Positions 29,364-41,089 of a stretch of DNA of 64,000 nt are shown piece after piece; within the stretch, counting starts at the first letter, position 1, and the number at the start of each line of letters is the position of its first letter. This DNA comes from Anisodus tanguticus (Eukaryota > Streptophyta > Magnoliopsida > Solanales > Solanaceae). The translations under genes and the position numbers were made by a program. The notes below the pieces were generated by a model. That model was not told where the DNA came from. It searched no databases and saw nothing but the letters and a program-made list of their open reading frames with translations. The stretch covers positions 34,928,383 to 34,992,382 of the forward strand of contig CM067546.1 of NCBI GenBank assembly GCA_034509755.1, written 5' to 3'.

Positions 29364-29542
29364 AATACTACCTATTGCGCAGGAATTTCCTGCACAAATG
29401 GACTTAACAACGCCGTTAACTGTTAAGTCCTTTTGTGCAGAAAATTCCTACGCAAAAGGTAGTATTGTAATTTTTTTAGTGGGTATTTTGGATCAAAATC
29501 CCACTTCGTGGGTCAATTAAGTTGCGGACTCAGACTTCTACA
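29364..29542 (-). repeat. MULE right terminal inverted repeat with strong internal hairpin
   Basis: The inner 105 bp (about 29366-29470) is a near-perfect palindrome: AATACTACCTATTGCGCAGG and TGGACTTAACA on one arm, TGTTAAGTCC and TACGCAAAAGGTAGTATT on the other, around a short loop with ACGCCGTTAAC. The outer part pairs with the left TIR. Confidence 0.85.
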
Positions 29543-29913
29543 TCTATTAAAGACCCGTTTAGTCATAAAATTATTCATTTTGTTTCGTATTAATTTTACA
29601 CTTTATTTGACAATTTGTGTTTGATTATGAAAGTTCTAAATCTAATTTAAAGTTGTATGTTAAATTTGAAAAACAACCTATAATCAGTTTTTTCAATTAA
29701 TTTTCACTTTTGAATTTGTATTTAAGTATATTCAAGCATGAACATTATTCTAAATATTATATGCAAAAAGTATAACCAAATAACTTCATCTTCAGCTTTA
29801 ATTCCATAAATTCCAAATAAAGAGAACAATATTTAAGTTCTATGGCCAAATGCATGCTAAATTTACTTGTTTCCTAGTATCACTTGAAATTTGGAAATAT
29901 TCTTTTTTAATTA

Positions 29914-30159
29914 CTTGTTCGTTTCAATTTATGTATTTTATCTTCTTATTTAGTAATTTATTTAAAAAATAATGTTACTCTATATTAATGACCTTTTAAT
30001 TCCAATATTTCAAATAGTATATTTAAAGCTACAAGATTTAAATGATATTCTGTAACATAACACACACTTTAATTTAATATAAAAAAATTCAAAAGTCTAT
30101 GTTACTTTCTTAAATAACGCATTCAATCAAATTAAGACATATAAAACAAAATGAGGAAG
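29914..30159. mobile_element. Stowaway-like MITE, 246 bp
   Basis: It is bounded by TA on both sides (29912-29913 and 30160-30161). The left end CTTGTTCGTTTCAATTTATG pairs imperfectly with the right end, CTTCCTCATTTTGTTTTATA when reversed. The core is AT-rich and noncoding. Confidence 0.6.
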
Positions 30160-32661
30160 TAATAACTTAAGTAAGAATGGAAGTGAAACAACCTTTTCTA
30201 TTGTTTTTTTTTTTTTAATGATTTAAGAAAATCGGCGTTGGTAGAAATTCTTGGTTTTTAAATTTAATTGTATAGTAGTTTTTGTTGGGAGTTTTTTATT
30301 GTACTTTATAAAATGAAGTATTTAACTATAACAAGTATTCGAAAGGATAAACAAAGATTTGATAATTCAACATGATCTGTTAATTGTTCTTTACACTGTT
30401 GTCTGTTGATCATGAAAACGTTAATGTTTAGATTGTGTCGTACCTTACTCTTATTTTAAAATGTATATTTTCAGTTTTCGAATTAAATTATTTGATCCAA
30501 GATGTAAGAGAAAAGGAAGTAAAAGATTGCATGAGCAATTTCAGAAACTCTACCAAAAAGTTAATGACAATATTTTATTTGTTTAATTGTAGTACAAAAT
30601 GATCATGGAAGATGAGAAAATTATTTCAATACCTTGAATCTTGTCTTACCACATGAGTATGATGCATCAATTAGACAATGACTCTATTTATAGTTTGACT
30701 TTGAAGTTAAGGGCTTATAGTGGTAAAAATGATATATTAGACAAATTTTTATAAAATGGTAATTATTTATAGTTAAGTCAAGGGCATATAGTGGTAAAAA
30801 TGCTATATTACACAAATTTGTATAAAATGGTAATTTTGAGGTTAGTGACATACTCCATTATTAATCTCTTTAAAAGTCTTTTATATTGAGATAAAGGAAG
30901 TAACGGATAAATAATTCAAACGAGTCATTTAAGTACCTTCTTATCTGGTTTCATTCCGTGGATCAAACATATACACAAAAATGACCAGTATATTTTATTT
31001 AAGAATAATGACTTATCACAATTAATTTGGTTAATTTTTAATCCATATCGATCAAGTGATAATCTTTCCATATAAAAATGAGCATAATCTAGACATTTGT
31101 GAGAAAAGATTTATGGTATTATAATTTGTCATAAGAAATTAATGATGGCTTCCATAAACAAAGGCAATTCTCGACTAGAATAGTAGATTGAACTTACAGT
31201 TAATTTTTCACAAATATGTAGGCAAAGTCCATCATATTTTTAATTCCCTTTCTAGCACCCGTCCTTTGAAGGAAAGATGCAACGACAATTCACTAACTTT
31301 TTTTTTATCAGTGTCCGGTATAGCTTTAGACTCCAACTAATTTTAATTCGTTTTGTGTAGGGCACATTAAAGGAAGAAACCGTTTGCTATTGAAAAATTT
31401 CCATTCTCAAAACGTGTTCAACTTGATACCTCTAATTAAAGAGGGAGGAATCATATTAGTTCCATCACAATTCTAGATAATCAATTTACTCAAGTTTAGG
31501 CTAGGATCTAGTCTATCAAGAGTTAGTTATACTAGATTTACTTAATGAATAAATTACATAAATCAAATTGAAGCGTCACAACTTCGATACAAGGCTGGAC
31601 CGAAATCAATAAAGATTGATGCTAGGAGGACGAAACAAAAATCACTTTGTGTCGCTTGTTGTGCGAGTCAAACTTCGCGGACATAAGTTAGTGTCGTCCT
31701 AAAATGATAGCCTTTGAAGACCGCCCACATGATGCATTGTATGGTAGTAGTTTTTGTTAACTATTTACCAGTGCCTTATTTACGATTTTTCGATCGAGTC
31801 TTAGTGAATAAATTAGATAAATCAAATTGAAGCGTCACAAATTCAAACCAACCCAATTTGTGTCATTTTTTTACTCTTTGTATTATATTTATTAAAAGAA
31901 GAATGTTGGGTTATTATTGTGATTGCAATATTTATGATTTGTTCACACTAACCAATCTACTCCTACATTTAATATAGAGTTATTTTGACCGATAAAGGGT
32001 TTACTTTCTTCTTTACAAAGTGAGTTAAGAATTAAGTCAACTAAAACAAAAGTTAAAAAAATGTACTCATCTACAAGGATTAAGTCAACCAAACCAATCC
32101 CAAACAAAAAAAAAGAAAGAAAAGAAATAGAAATCTCTACTCCTCTTGTTATATTCTTTGCAACAAATGACAAAATATCCCTTTTTTATAATTGAAGTAA
32201 CTAGTAACTACCTATCAACTAAAAAAGGACCACTTGGCCCCACCATAACAACATAATAATTCACTCAACTAACTGCAAAAGAATTTGATTGGCTCAACGT
32301 CAAATCAGATTATCACTTTTTACTGTAATAAAGGGTACTTTCGGAATAAAAGAGTACAAATGGCGCTTCCTCCTTTCGACAAGAAAGCCTGAGTAGCGAT
32401 AAGAACGATGTGAAATTTCATGAAAGGACGAAATTGCCTTGACCCGTTTCTGATAATTACAAGATTACCACACCCGTGCCCTTTTTCAGAGGTTAGTCAA
32501 TTGTTTTGTGGGTTATATGTAGTTGTCCCCTACATTGGACCAACCTTGCCTTGTGAAAGAGTGGGAATCCTATGTGATTGAATCATTGAACTATATTTCT
32601 TATCCTTATTATAGGACCCTTATCTCTGAGGGGACAATTCTGAATGCGACAGTTAAAATAT
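30160..32661. other. AT-rich intergenic DNA with two short duplications
   Basis: No gene was found. It contains a roughly 60-bp tandem-like duplication (30703-30763 and 30776-30835, sharing TATAGTGGTAAAAATG) and a 36-bp direct repeat (about 31545 and 31805, sharing AAATCAAATTGAAGCGTCAC) with about 225 bp between. A minus open frame at 31943-32173 is hydrophobic and AT-rich and matches no known protein. Confidence 0.5.
30703..30835. repeat. Local duplication, two copies of about 60 bp
   Basis: Both copies contain TATAGTGGTAAAAATG, then ACAAATTT and TATAAAATGGTAATT. Spacing is 73 bp. Confidence 0.8.
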
Positions 32662-32663
32662 TA

Positions 32664-32879
32664 CTCCATCCGTCTCAAAAAAAATTATTCTAGTTTGATA
32701 ATACAAAATTTAAAAAATAAAAAAAGATTTTAAAAATATGTCGTTCAAAATAAGCCTTAGATATTTGTGTAACTGTAAATCATCTCATAAAATTAAATTA
32801 TTTCTAAATATAAAACGTGTCAATCTTTTTAAAATAAATTAATAAGGAAAGTAGAACAATTTTTTTGGGACACAAGGAG
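32664..32879. mobile_element. Stowaway MITE, 216 bp
   Basis: TA duplications at 32662-32663 and 32880-32881. The left TIR CTCCATCCGTCTCAAAAAAA and the right TIR, which reversed reads CTCCTTGTGTCCCAAAAAAA, match the Stowaway consensus type (Tc1/mariner-related). There is no coding sequence. Confidence 0.8.
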
Positions 32880-33224
32880 TAAATTTTTTCTTTTATTTTA
32901 TGTGACACTATTTGATTAAATATGAAATAAAAAAAATTAAATTAAATTTTTTGATACATAAGTTCAATATATATTACAAAAGAACATCCGTTTTTATATG
33001 AAATAGGTTTGCAATTAGTTACGCAATGTACGTTTAAATAGCTCCAAACAAATAAATGTTTCAATCTTTCATGAGGCAGATAAAAAAGAAAGATGGTCAC
33101 TCACATAAATAAAAATTAATTTGATGGATTAGTCGAGATTCGGGTAAGTTGACTCAAACATTATTTTTTTACTCATCTAAATAGGTCATATTGACATAAC
33201 ACGCCTTCTCACCGTGCTGTTTTA

Positions 33225-33450
33225 TTCTGTCTATTTTTTATTTATTTATTATAGCTTCTCGGCTTACGCCAGACTATTCTTGGAGATAGTAGTCCGGTCC
33301 CTCAACACTACTATCAATAAATCGCGGGATGTGCATGAATGACCAGAGTTTGAGAACAGCAACTGATATCACCTACGAGGTTCTACCCCAAAAGAGAGTA
33401 AATTGCTTCCACCAGGGTTCGAACCCACACTACAGGCCTCCAACTGAATT
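33225..33450 (-). mobile_element. tRNA-derived SINE (putative)
   Basis: On the minus strand a perfect pol III B box, GGTTCGAACCC, occurs at about 33415-33425. It is followed by about 180 bp of unique body (CCGGACTACTATCTCC, GGCGTAAGCCGAGAAGC) and an AATAAATAAATAAA tail, a normal SINE layout. The A box and TSD are unclear. Confidence 0.5.
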
Positions 33451-34470
33451 TTATATTAGATTTTGTCTATTCTAATATAATACTGAAGTGTCTTGATATC
33501 TTATCTAAAAATTTACTAAATTGTTAAAAAAATTATTTAATTATTATTCTACACTCTGTTGCCAGATTTAAACCCGGTAAATTATTCAAGGAAATACTGC
33601 ACAATATAGGATTTTAATTGTTTCCATAAGAGATTAGAAGTATATATCAAGTTAATTAGTCTATATATGTATAAGTTGATCCAGTCGGAATTCTGTTGGC
33701 TGCACATTCCACTGGACCATTGTTTTCTTTGCATCATATGGAGTTGATTGCTCCCATATTATATTCCCAATGTGACAAAGATGAGGGCTGAGAAGCATAT
33801 GTATCTGGTTCCAAGATTCCTTACCCACCCACTTTTACAGCAAACAGATGTATGCTATCCAAGTGTTTTTTGTCACCAAAGAGTTTGGCTTTGGATTGGC
33901 AGCCAAATATTACAACTCTGGAATTTATTTGTTCTTCTTCTTTCAAGTTTTAAAGAAAGGCCAACCATGTAGTCTATTGTGTGTGGAAATTTTAAAGGAA
34001 AAAGCAACATATTCTTGTGGGAGATTTCTCAGTTATTGCCATATATAGTTAGTGCTGTATCCATATTCTCACTTTTTTAATTAAACCACTACCAGAAAAA
34101 TGAATTAACGAAATACAAATTCTGTAGGTAAACAATAAAATTTATTGTTAATCCTATTTATCGACTGATTATCATAAAGTTTTGCTAGCTAAGAGAAATT
34201 TAGCAGCGGATTAATGATAAAGTTTGTAGTTAATTCTAATTCTTTTTGTAATGATAGTTGGTAAAGTCTTCCATTGCATTTAGTATTTCATGCACATGTT
34301 TAATACTTAACATATTTATCAAGGTTATACGTGTACGCGTAGCCAAGTATCGTAAATTTCATTAGTGAAAGAGATATTGGTACATACGTAATACGTTTGA
34401 AACATAGAATGATGGACGTTTATTGGCCAAATGACAAGTATTCCAAGTTGGTAAACGAAGGAAGAGGTGT
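33451..34470. other. Intergenic, no recognised gene
   Basis: Overlapping + frames at 33748-33972 and 33848-34048 give short Cys/aromatic-rich peptides that I cannot place. They could be an old gene relic. Confidence 0.4.
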
Positions 34471-35160
34471 AAGATGAAACGAGTCAGAAATCGCCGCGGA
34501 GCCGTGAAGGGCCGCGACGCAACACCGTCGGAGTTGCGGCGCCCCCATGACAGTGCCGCTGCGCTAAATGGTGGTTTGGGCTACTGGAGCCGAGGCGCTA
34601 ATTCGCAGAGCCGCGACGCTTCGGAGGTAGAATGCTGCGACGGAAAGATGGAAAGTTCTGACTTTTGGGCTAGTTTTAGAGCATTGAATCTCCATTATTT
34701 GGCACATGAATTCAACCATTATTTGGCTGAATGTAACCCCTCAATAAGTGTCATTAAATGGCTATTCAAGGCCATTAGTTGGCTAGTTGAGGGGTCATTT
34801 CCTTACACTATAAATTGAGGCCTTTGGCTCAATTGTTCAACACTTAGAAATTTCCTGAAATCTTCTTCTTCCTCTTTATCAAGTTCTCTATATTCAAAGT
34901 TTTTCAAAAGTAACACTTGAGTTTCCTTTGCTCATTTGTTAAGTTGTTGTTGTATCTTGGGAGATTATTGCCCACGAACGTAAACATATATATACGGGAC
35001 AATCTTGTCTTAAAGACAGAGTGTCATCACTCGACTCAGCAAATCACATGGAGTTTTGTAATCGTTCTTATTTTTAAATTGTTGTAATATTTAGTTTATC
35101 CTTTCTAGCATTTGTAATATTTACTTACTTCCTGTTTTCAGCAATTTTTGTAACCCACAA
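34471..35160 (+). repeat. GC-rich island followed by LTR-like promoter region
   Basis: At 34484-34640 there is an abrupt GC-rich stretch with GCCGCGACGC twice, in an otherwise AT-rich setting. It is followed by CACTATAAATTGAGGCC (TATA-like, about 34806) and a leader with CTTCTTCTTCCTC, a layout resembling the U3-R-U5 of a solo LTR. Terminal TG/CA ends and a TSD could not be fixed. A 114-codon frame at 34474-34818 crosses it and matches no known protein. Confidence 0.35.
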
Positions 35161-35579
35161 TACTTTGTTATTACTTTAGCTTTCATTAGTTGGCATACAT
35201 TTTCAGGTTCATGAATGATATTAGGTGGAAGTTTACTTTCAATTTGTGAAATATAAAGTAGGCATACATCAACCAATTCTGGAAAGTTATATGATACTTT
35301 TTGAGATTACAAAAGTTGTGAGTTATAATTCTTTTATGTGATTTACAACTTTGTAAAAGGTTATTTCAAAAGAATTTAAGTCTAACATCATCATGCATGT
35401 CATTTAAAAATCAATTCCAATTAACTCTATTTAATAAGAATTGATTGATGATTTACAATAAATAACAATTAACCTACTACTATAACATAGCAAATTGCAC
35501 TGATGGTACAAAACGTATATACACTGAATATGACTAATATATTCTAATGAATTTACAAATTGATGTTCAAATGTAGTAT

Positions 35580-35859
35580 TGTTGAGATGAAGGCATCATT
35601 AGGGAGTTAAACACACTTATTTGGTGTGAGGTTGTTAGAGTTGGTTAAAAGTTGTTAGAGCTAAGTTAGATATTTTACTTTCCTTCCTTTTCATTGTATC
35701 TTTCTATCTCTCATTACTATAAATATGAGAGTATTTGCCTTGTAATGTTTTAGACAAGAAAAAAGAAAAACTCCCACAAAACTTTTCTCTATTCCGATAA
35801 ACTGCAGTACACTGGATAGCATATGCAGTGATTTCTCGATCCAATTGCAGTAATTTTTA
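35580..35859 (+). repeat. 5' LTR of copia 2 (280 bp)
   Basis: It begins TGTTGAGATGAAGGCATC and ends TTTTTA where the 3' LTR has TTTTCA. TATAAATATGAGAG near 35718 is its TATA region. Confidence 0.9.
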
Positions 35860-35872
35860 TGGTATCAGAGCG
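35860..35872 (+). promoter_or_regulatory. tRNA-Met primer-binding site of copia 2
   Basis: TGGTATCAGAGC is the usual copia PBS complementary to initiator tRNA-Met, and it abuts the 5' LTR. Confidence 0.85.
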
Positions 35873-36102
35873 ACGAGTTAAGTGAATTGAAATAATTTCC
35901 GGTAGATCGCAACTGGAATTATGAGAGTATTTGCCTTGTAATGTTTTAGACAAGAAAAAATAAAAGCTCCCACAAAACTTATTCAGTGTGTTTTCGAGCT
36001 ATTTTCGACCACAAAGGTTTGTCTCTAAATCTGTGAATTGTGTGAACTGCTTCTGTTTATATCAGTGTTGAATTGTATAATTGTTGTAGAATTGTGGTAA
36101 AT

Positions 36103-37170
36103 CATGGAAAATACATTACCGAATGCATCATTAATTGTCTATGAAAGTTCAAGTTCGAATTTGAACATTGTCGACCATAATCATCCACTTTTTCTAAGTG
36201 CATATGACACACGTGGAGCTGTACAAGTAGAAATTTAATTAATAGGAATGGAAAATTATACTTTATGGAGTCGAGCCATGAAGTTAACTATGTTAACAAA
36301 GAATACAATTGGATTTATTGATGGATCAGTCAAACGAAACACTTATGGTCCAAATCAGGTGAAGCTGTGGGATAGATGCAATGCAATGGTGATCTCATAG
36401 ATCATAAGAAATGTGAATAAGAATTTACTCAGTGGTATATTGTATAGATCCACATAATATGTAGTGTGGAAGGATTTGAATGAGAGGTTTGAAGAAATCA
36501 ACTTGTCTAGAGTGTATCAATTGAAGAAGGAACTTGCAATGTTACATCAATGTGTTTCACATGTATCCAATTATTATTCAAGGATGAAGGATCTTTGGGA
36601 TGAAATCAACTCAATCATTCCTCCACCTTCATGTGATTGTGACAGTCCTAGGGAGTATATATAACATCTAACAAATCAAAGACTACTAGAATTCCTTACG
36701 GGACTTAATGATGGCTATAATCAAGCAAGAGCCATATTCTCCTGATGTCACCTACTCCTAGTGTGAATCAAGCATATGCAATAGTTGCACAAAATGAAAG
36801 CCAAAAATTGATCACATGAGGCTACACAATTGGAGGAGAAACTGTTGAGCCCATGACATTGGCTAGCAGGTTTCCTCAACACAGGCAAATAAGCCTTACA
36901 TTCCAAATGCATTTTGTGACTTTTGCCAGATGAAGGGACATACTAGGGAGACATATTACAAATTGATGTATTGTGATTTCTGCAAAAATAAGGGGCATGT
37001 CAGGGATAATTGTTATAAACTCATAGGCTATCCTTCTGACTTCAAAGGAAAAAAGAAGGTCAATGCAGTAATGACAAGTGGTTCACATGGAGAAGGAGGT
37101 AACTCATATCAACAAACTTGTAGTGGACATATGGCATATGCAAATCAGAGGAGCACATGAGGTTCAAGGC
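36103..37170 (+). pseudogene. copia 2 gag with duplicated zinc knuckle, broken
   Basis: From ATG 36103 the reading gives the DUF4219/UBN2 pattern (MENYTLWSRAMKLTMLTKN, VWKDLNERFEEINLSRVYQL, MKDLWDEINSIIPPPSCDC) with in-frame stops near 36237, 36398 and 36661. Two knuckle-like repeats follow back to back: CDFCQMKGHTRETYYKL, which lost its last Cys, and CDFCKNKGHVRDNCYKL, an intact CX2CX4HX4C. Gag would package element RNA. The knuckle duplication is unusual for this group. Confidence 0.85.
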
Positions 37171-37198
37171 AAATGTCCCAGGATCAACATGAACATCT

Positions 37199-37335
37199 CA
37201 GTTTTATGTTAAGATCATGTACTCCAGAAAAGTATGAGAAGGTTCAGTTTTATGTTAAGATCATGTACTCTAGAAAAGTATGAGAAGGTTCAGTTTTATG
37301 TTAAGATCATGTACTCCAGAAAAGTATGAGAAGGT
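37199..37335 (+). repeat. Three tandem copies of a 46-bp unit in copia 2
   Basis: CAGTTTTATGTTAAGATCAT starts at 37199, 37245 and 37291. The unit lies between gag and protease and suggests replication slippage after decay. Confidence 0.9.
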
Positions 37336-37435
37336 GCTTACAATGTTAAATCAATCTACAAAAGCTGGTGTCCATCATAACAGTACACCAGTACCTAAAG
37401 TTCACATGAAAGGTAAGCATGTATTCAATAAGAAA

Positions 37436-38560
37436 AGTAATCCTAGATGGATAGTTGATTCAGGATCAACTAATTATATGGTGAATAATGAAAACATGAT
37501 TGAAAAAGGTGATTTAATAGAAAGTGCATGACAAATTCAATTGTCTACTGGTGATACAACAACAATTACTCAAACATGAAGTTGCAGGTTGACAGGAGGT
37601 GATCTCATAAAATATGTGTTATGTATACCAAGTTTTAAGTTTAATTTTCTTTCAGTTTCAAAGTTGACAAGGGAGTTAAATTGTTGTGCAAGTTTTTCCC
37701 TGATTTCTTTGTCTTACAGGATCTATTCACTGAGAAGGTGAAGGAGATTGGTAAATAAGTAGATGGATTGTATATGATAGAGTCAAAAGGAAGTTGCTCT
37801 GGCCTGATACAGGCTTAAGCTCATGCATCAACTATAGTTACAGTAGCTGAGTTGCAAGCAGGACTCTGACATAGGAGATTGGGTCATGTACCAATGAGTG
37901 TACTTAGGGAAATAGATGGTTTTGGTTATAACTCCAATTTTGCAATAAGGAACTGTGAAGTTTTTCATGTAGATAAGAAAACTAGGATGCCATTTCATGT
38001 TAGTAGTAGTAAAACATAAGTTGAGTTCAATTATTGCATCTTGGTGTGTGAGGACCTTATAGGATTTCCACTTATAATGAAATGAGGTATTTTCTCACAG
38101 TTGTTGATGATTACACCATATGGACTTGGGAATTTCTAATACATATTAAATCTGATGTGACTAATGTTCTTAAGAATCTGTTTACAATAATCAAGACACA
38201 CTTTAATGTATCTGTCAAAAGTATTAGATCATATAATGGTTCTGAATTCTTTAATAGTTTATGTAATGAGTTGTTTAATCAACTTGGAATCATACATCAG
38301 AGTTCATGTCCATATATTTCACAAAAAAATGGAGTGATGGAGAGAAGACACATGCACATCTTGGAGATTGCAAGATCCATCAAATTTCAAAGTCACTTGC
38401 CAACAAGATTCTGGAGAGATTGTGAGGAAACAACAGTATATGTGATTAACAGGATTCCTTCTATGGTAATAGGGAACATGTCACCTTATGAGAGATTGTT
38501 TAAGAAAAAAACCTTCCTTGTCCCATATGAGGGTTGCAGGTTGCTTATGTTATGCCACTA
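37436..38560 (+). pseudogene. copia 2 protease and integrase, broken
   Basis: The protease site reads RWIVDSGSTNYMVNNENM, with Asp-Ser-Gly as the catalytic triplet. GAG-pre-integrase is around 37830-37960 (RRLGHVPMSVL). The integrase core is at 38082-38560: FLTVVDDYTIWTWEFLIHIK, IRSYNGSEFFN and SQKNGVMERRHMHILEIARS. SYNGSEF replaces the usual (T/C)DNGxEF, so the second catalytic Asp is altered. Stops and frameshifts lie between the parts. Confidence 0.87.
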
Positions 38561-40776
38561 ACTTGGTCAAAAAGGACAAATTTGATGTCAGAGTCATCAA
38601 GTCAGTATTGATTGGTTATGCTACTAGGCAAAAGGGATATAAACTACTGGATCTAGTTAACAAAACTATCTTTGTGAGTAGGGATGTATCATTTTATGAA
38701 GATATATTTCCCTTTTGTCAAAATAGACATTGTGATGTAGAGTTACATGTCTCAGATGTAGACAAATATTACTTTCCTACTCTTGAGTCACATGTTGATG
38801 ATGCAACATACAGTAATATGCAGGAACATGTTGCAGATGAAGGTTTTACTGAGCAAAGGGGAACAAATGAGTTCATTATTGGAGAAGCTATGACAGACAC
38901 AATGGAGTCAGTTACTGATGGAGATAATGATGAAATGAGTGGTGACATTAATCCTCACCCATATGAGAGTGTGTTATCTCCACAAGACTTGCCTATCAAT
39001 CATGCACCTTTAGAGAATATGAGGTCTGTTAGGGACAGAAAACCTCTACATGGATGAAGTATTTCATTAAACTAGCAACAGGTTCAAGGAGTATGCAGTC
39101 CTTATATCCACTGTCTGATACAGTTAGTTATGCTGGACTGTCTGTGTCTTATCAAGGTTTTATAGCTAAGATTTCAGAAGAACATGAACCATAATCATAT
39201 TTTGAAGCAGCAAAAGACAAGAGATGGATAGAAGCAATGAAGGATGCAGTTCAGGCTTTAGAAGATAACAAGACTTGGGAGATAGTTGATTTACCAAGTA
39301 ACAAGAAGGCAATGGGCTGCAAGTGGGTGTACAAGATTAAGTACAAGGCAACAAGTGAAGTTGAAAGATTTAAAGCAAGGTTAGTAGAAAAAGGATATAA
39401 TCAGAAGGAGGACATTGATTACCAGAACGCTTTTTCACCAGCAGTGAAAATGGTAATTGTGAGATCAGTAATTTCAGTTGCTGCTGCAAATGGTTGGATT
39501 GTGCATCAGATGGATGTGTTCAATGCATTTATGCAGGGAGATCTCAATGAAGAATTCTATATGCATTTGCCACAAGCTTTGCACATGAGCAAGAGAAGGT
39601 GTGTAGGCTGCTTAAGTCATTATATGGGCTTAAGCAAGGCTCAAGACAATGGAATATTAAGTTGACTACTGCTTTGATGTCATCTGGTTTTGTACAGAGT
39701 CACTTGGACTACTCACTTCTTACAAAAAGGGATAAGGACAAGATAGTCATAGTCCTTATCTATGTATATGATTTACTCATAACTGAAAATGATGAAAATC
39801 TCATTAAAGAAACTAAGATTGCATTGCAACAACATTTCAAAATCAAAGATTTGGGAGAGTTAAGATATTTTTTGGGTTTTGAATTTTCTAGAAACAAAAG
39901 TGTTATCGTGATGCACCAAAGAAAATATTCACTTGAGTTGATAGCTGACATGAGCTTGACATGAGCCAAACCAGCTGGGTCACCAATGGAGTTAAATGTT
40001 AAGCTGACTTCTGTTGTCTTTGATAGACATGTGAATGATATGTCTGCTGCTAATGGTACTGGAAATGTGGTAGCTGATCCTCCCTACTGGTTATCAGAGA
40101 CTTATTGAAAGACTTTTGTAATTGACTAACACCAGACCTGACATAGCCTTTGTTGTTAAGTGTCTAAGCCAGTTTATGCAAGCACCTAAGGTTTTTCACA
40201 TGATGGCAGCCAACATAGTGGTTAGATATATCAAGCAAGCACCAGGTTTGGATATTTTCATGCATGCAGGAGATTCTCATAGTTTGTCTGCATATTGTGA
40301 TGTTGATTGGGCATCCTGCCCCAACACTAGAAAATCAGTCACATGGTATTTTGTGTTCTTTGGGGATTCTCTCTTCTCTTGGAAGTCAAAGAAGTAGCCA
40401 ACAATATCTAAAATTTCAATAGAGGCTGAATATAGGAGGAGTTTGGCTTTTGTTGTGGCAGAAGTGGTATGTATTTCTGGGTTGTTTGATAAATTAGATG
40501 TGTGTCTGAAGCTGCATATTCCTCTATTTTGTGATAGCAAGTCTGCTATCCAGATTGCTGCAAATTCAGTGTTTCATGAACGTACGAAACACATAGATAT
40601 TGATTGTCACTTCATCAAGGAGAAAGTGCAACAAAGTTTGGTTTCAACTTTATATATGGCCATTGCTGAGCAGCCTGCATATATCCTGACTAAGGGCCTG
40701 ACTCAAGGGCATCATGCATATTTGTTATCAAAGCTAAGTTTGAAAAACTTATTTCTAGTACCTAACTTGCAGGGGG
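38488..40776 (+). pseudogene. copia 2 integrase tail, RT and RNase H, broken
   Basis: The integrase tail is 38488-39057. RT starts near 39210 (WEIVDLPSNKKAMGCKWVYK, FKARLVEKGYNQKE, QMDVFNAFMQGDLNEEFYM) and shifts frame near 39600. The catalytic box reads IYVYDLLIT instead of YVDD, so the first catalytic Asp of that pair is lost. RNase H fragments are 40122-40397 (YCDVDWASCPNTRKSVTWY) and 40443-40787 (CDSKSAIQIAANSVFHERTK, the C-terminal end). It is inactive. Confidence 0.88.
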
Positions 40777-41084
40777 TGTTGAGATGAAGGCATCATTAGG
40801 GAGTTAAACACACTTATTTGGTGTGAGGTTGTTAGAGTTAGTTAAGAGGTTGTTAGAGTTGGTTAAAAGTTGTTAGAGCTAAGTTAGATATTTTACTTTT
40901 CTTCCTTTTCATTGTAATTTTCTTTCTACCTCTCATTACTATAAATATGAGAGTATTTGCCTTATAATATTTTAGACAAAAAAGAAGAAGAAAAGCTCTC
41001 ACAAAACTTTTCCGTGTTCCGGTAAACTGCAATGCACTGGATATCACATGCAGTGATTTCTCGATCCAATTGCATTAATTTTCA
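40777..41084 (+). repeat. 3' LTR of copia 2 (308 bp)
   Basis: Same ends as the 5' LTR (TGTTGAG to TTTTCA) but about 28 bp longer because a GGTTGTTAGAGTT segment is duplicated near 40827-40862. Confidence 0.9.
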
Positions 41085-41089
41085 AGTAC

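Larger units (their letters stand above)
25891..29542 (-). mobile_element. Mutator-like transposon (MULE), decayed, about 3.65 kb
   Basis: Two related terminal segments, 25891-26075 and 29364-29542, are inverted relative to each other and enclose minus-strand fragments of a MuDR/MULE transposase. The outer ends pair as TGTAGA, then GCAACTTAA, then ACCCAC(A/G)AAGTGG, then TTACAATAC. No matching 9-bp TSD is visible at the inferred ends, so either the flanks decayed or the true ends are slightly different. A GRF zinc-finger remnant lies inside on the + strand. Confidence 0.85.
35580..41084 (+). mobile_element. Ty1/copia retrotransposon 2, both LTRs present
   Basis: The 5' LTR (35580-35859) and 3' LTR (40777-41084) bound gag, protease, integrase, RT and RNase H remnants in copia order. 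The TSD is AGTAT at 35575-35579 and AGTAC at 41085-41089, one base different. The primer-binding site TGGTATCAGAGC follows the 5' LTR directly and a GCAGGGGG purine tract precedes the 3' LTR. The coding region has many stops, so it is non-autonomous. It belongs to the same broad group as element 4, with a CCHC knuckle. Confidence 0.93.

Noticed and set aside
25882..29551. 9-bp TSD of the MULE
   Set aside because: The flanks TACAAAGCG and TCTATTAAA do not match, so no duplication is claimed.
33410..33430. GGTTCGAACCC on the minus strand as a tRNA gene
   Set aside because: Only the B box is present; there is no cloverleaf around it, so it fits a SINE, not a tRNA.
33748..34048. Two overlapping + frames that could be a gene fragment
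   Set aside because: The frames disagree, no motif is recognised and there is no splice or start context.
37199..37335. Regular repeats as a CRISPR array
   Set aside because: The 46-bp units are directly adjacent without spacers and lie in a plant retrotransposon.
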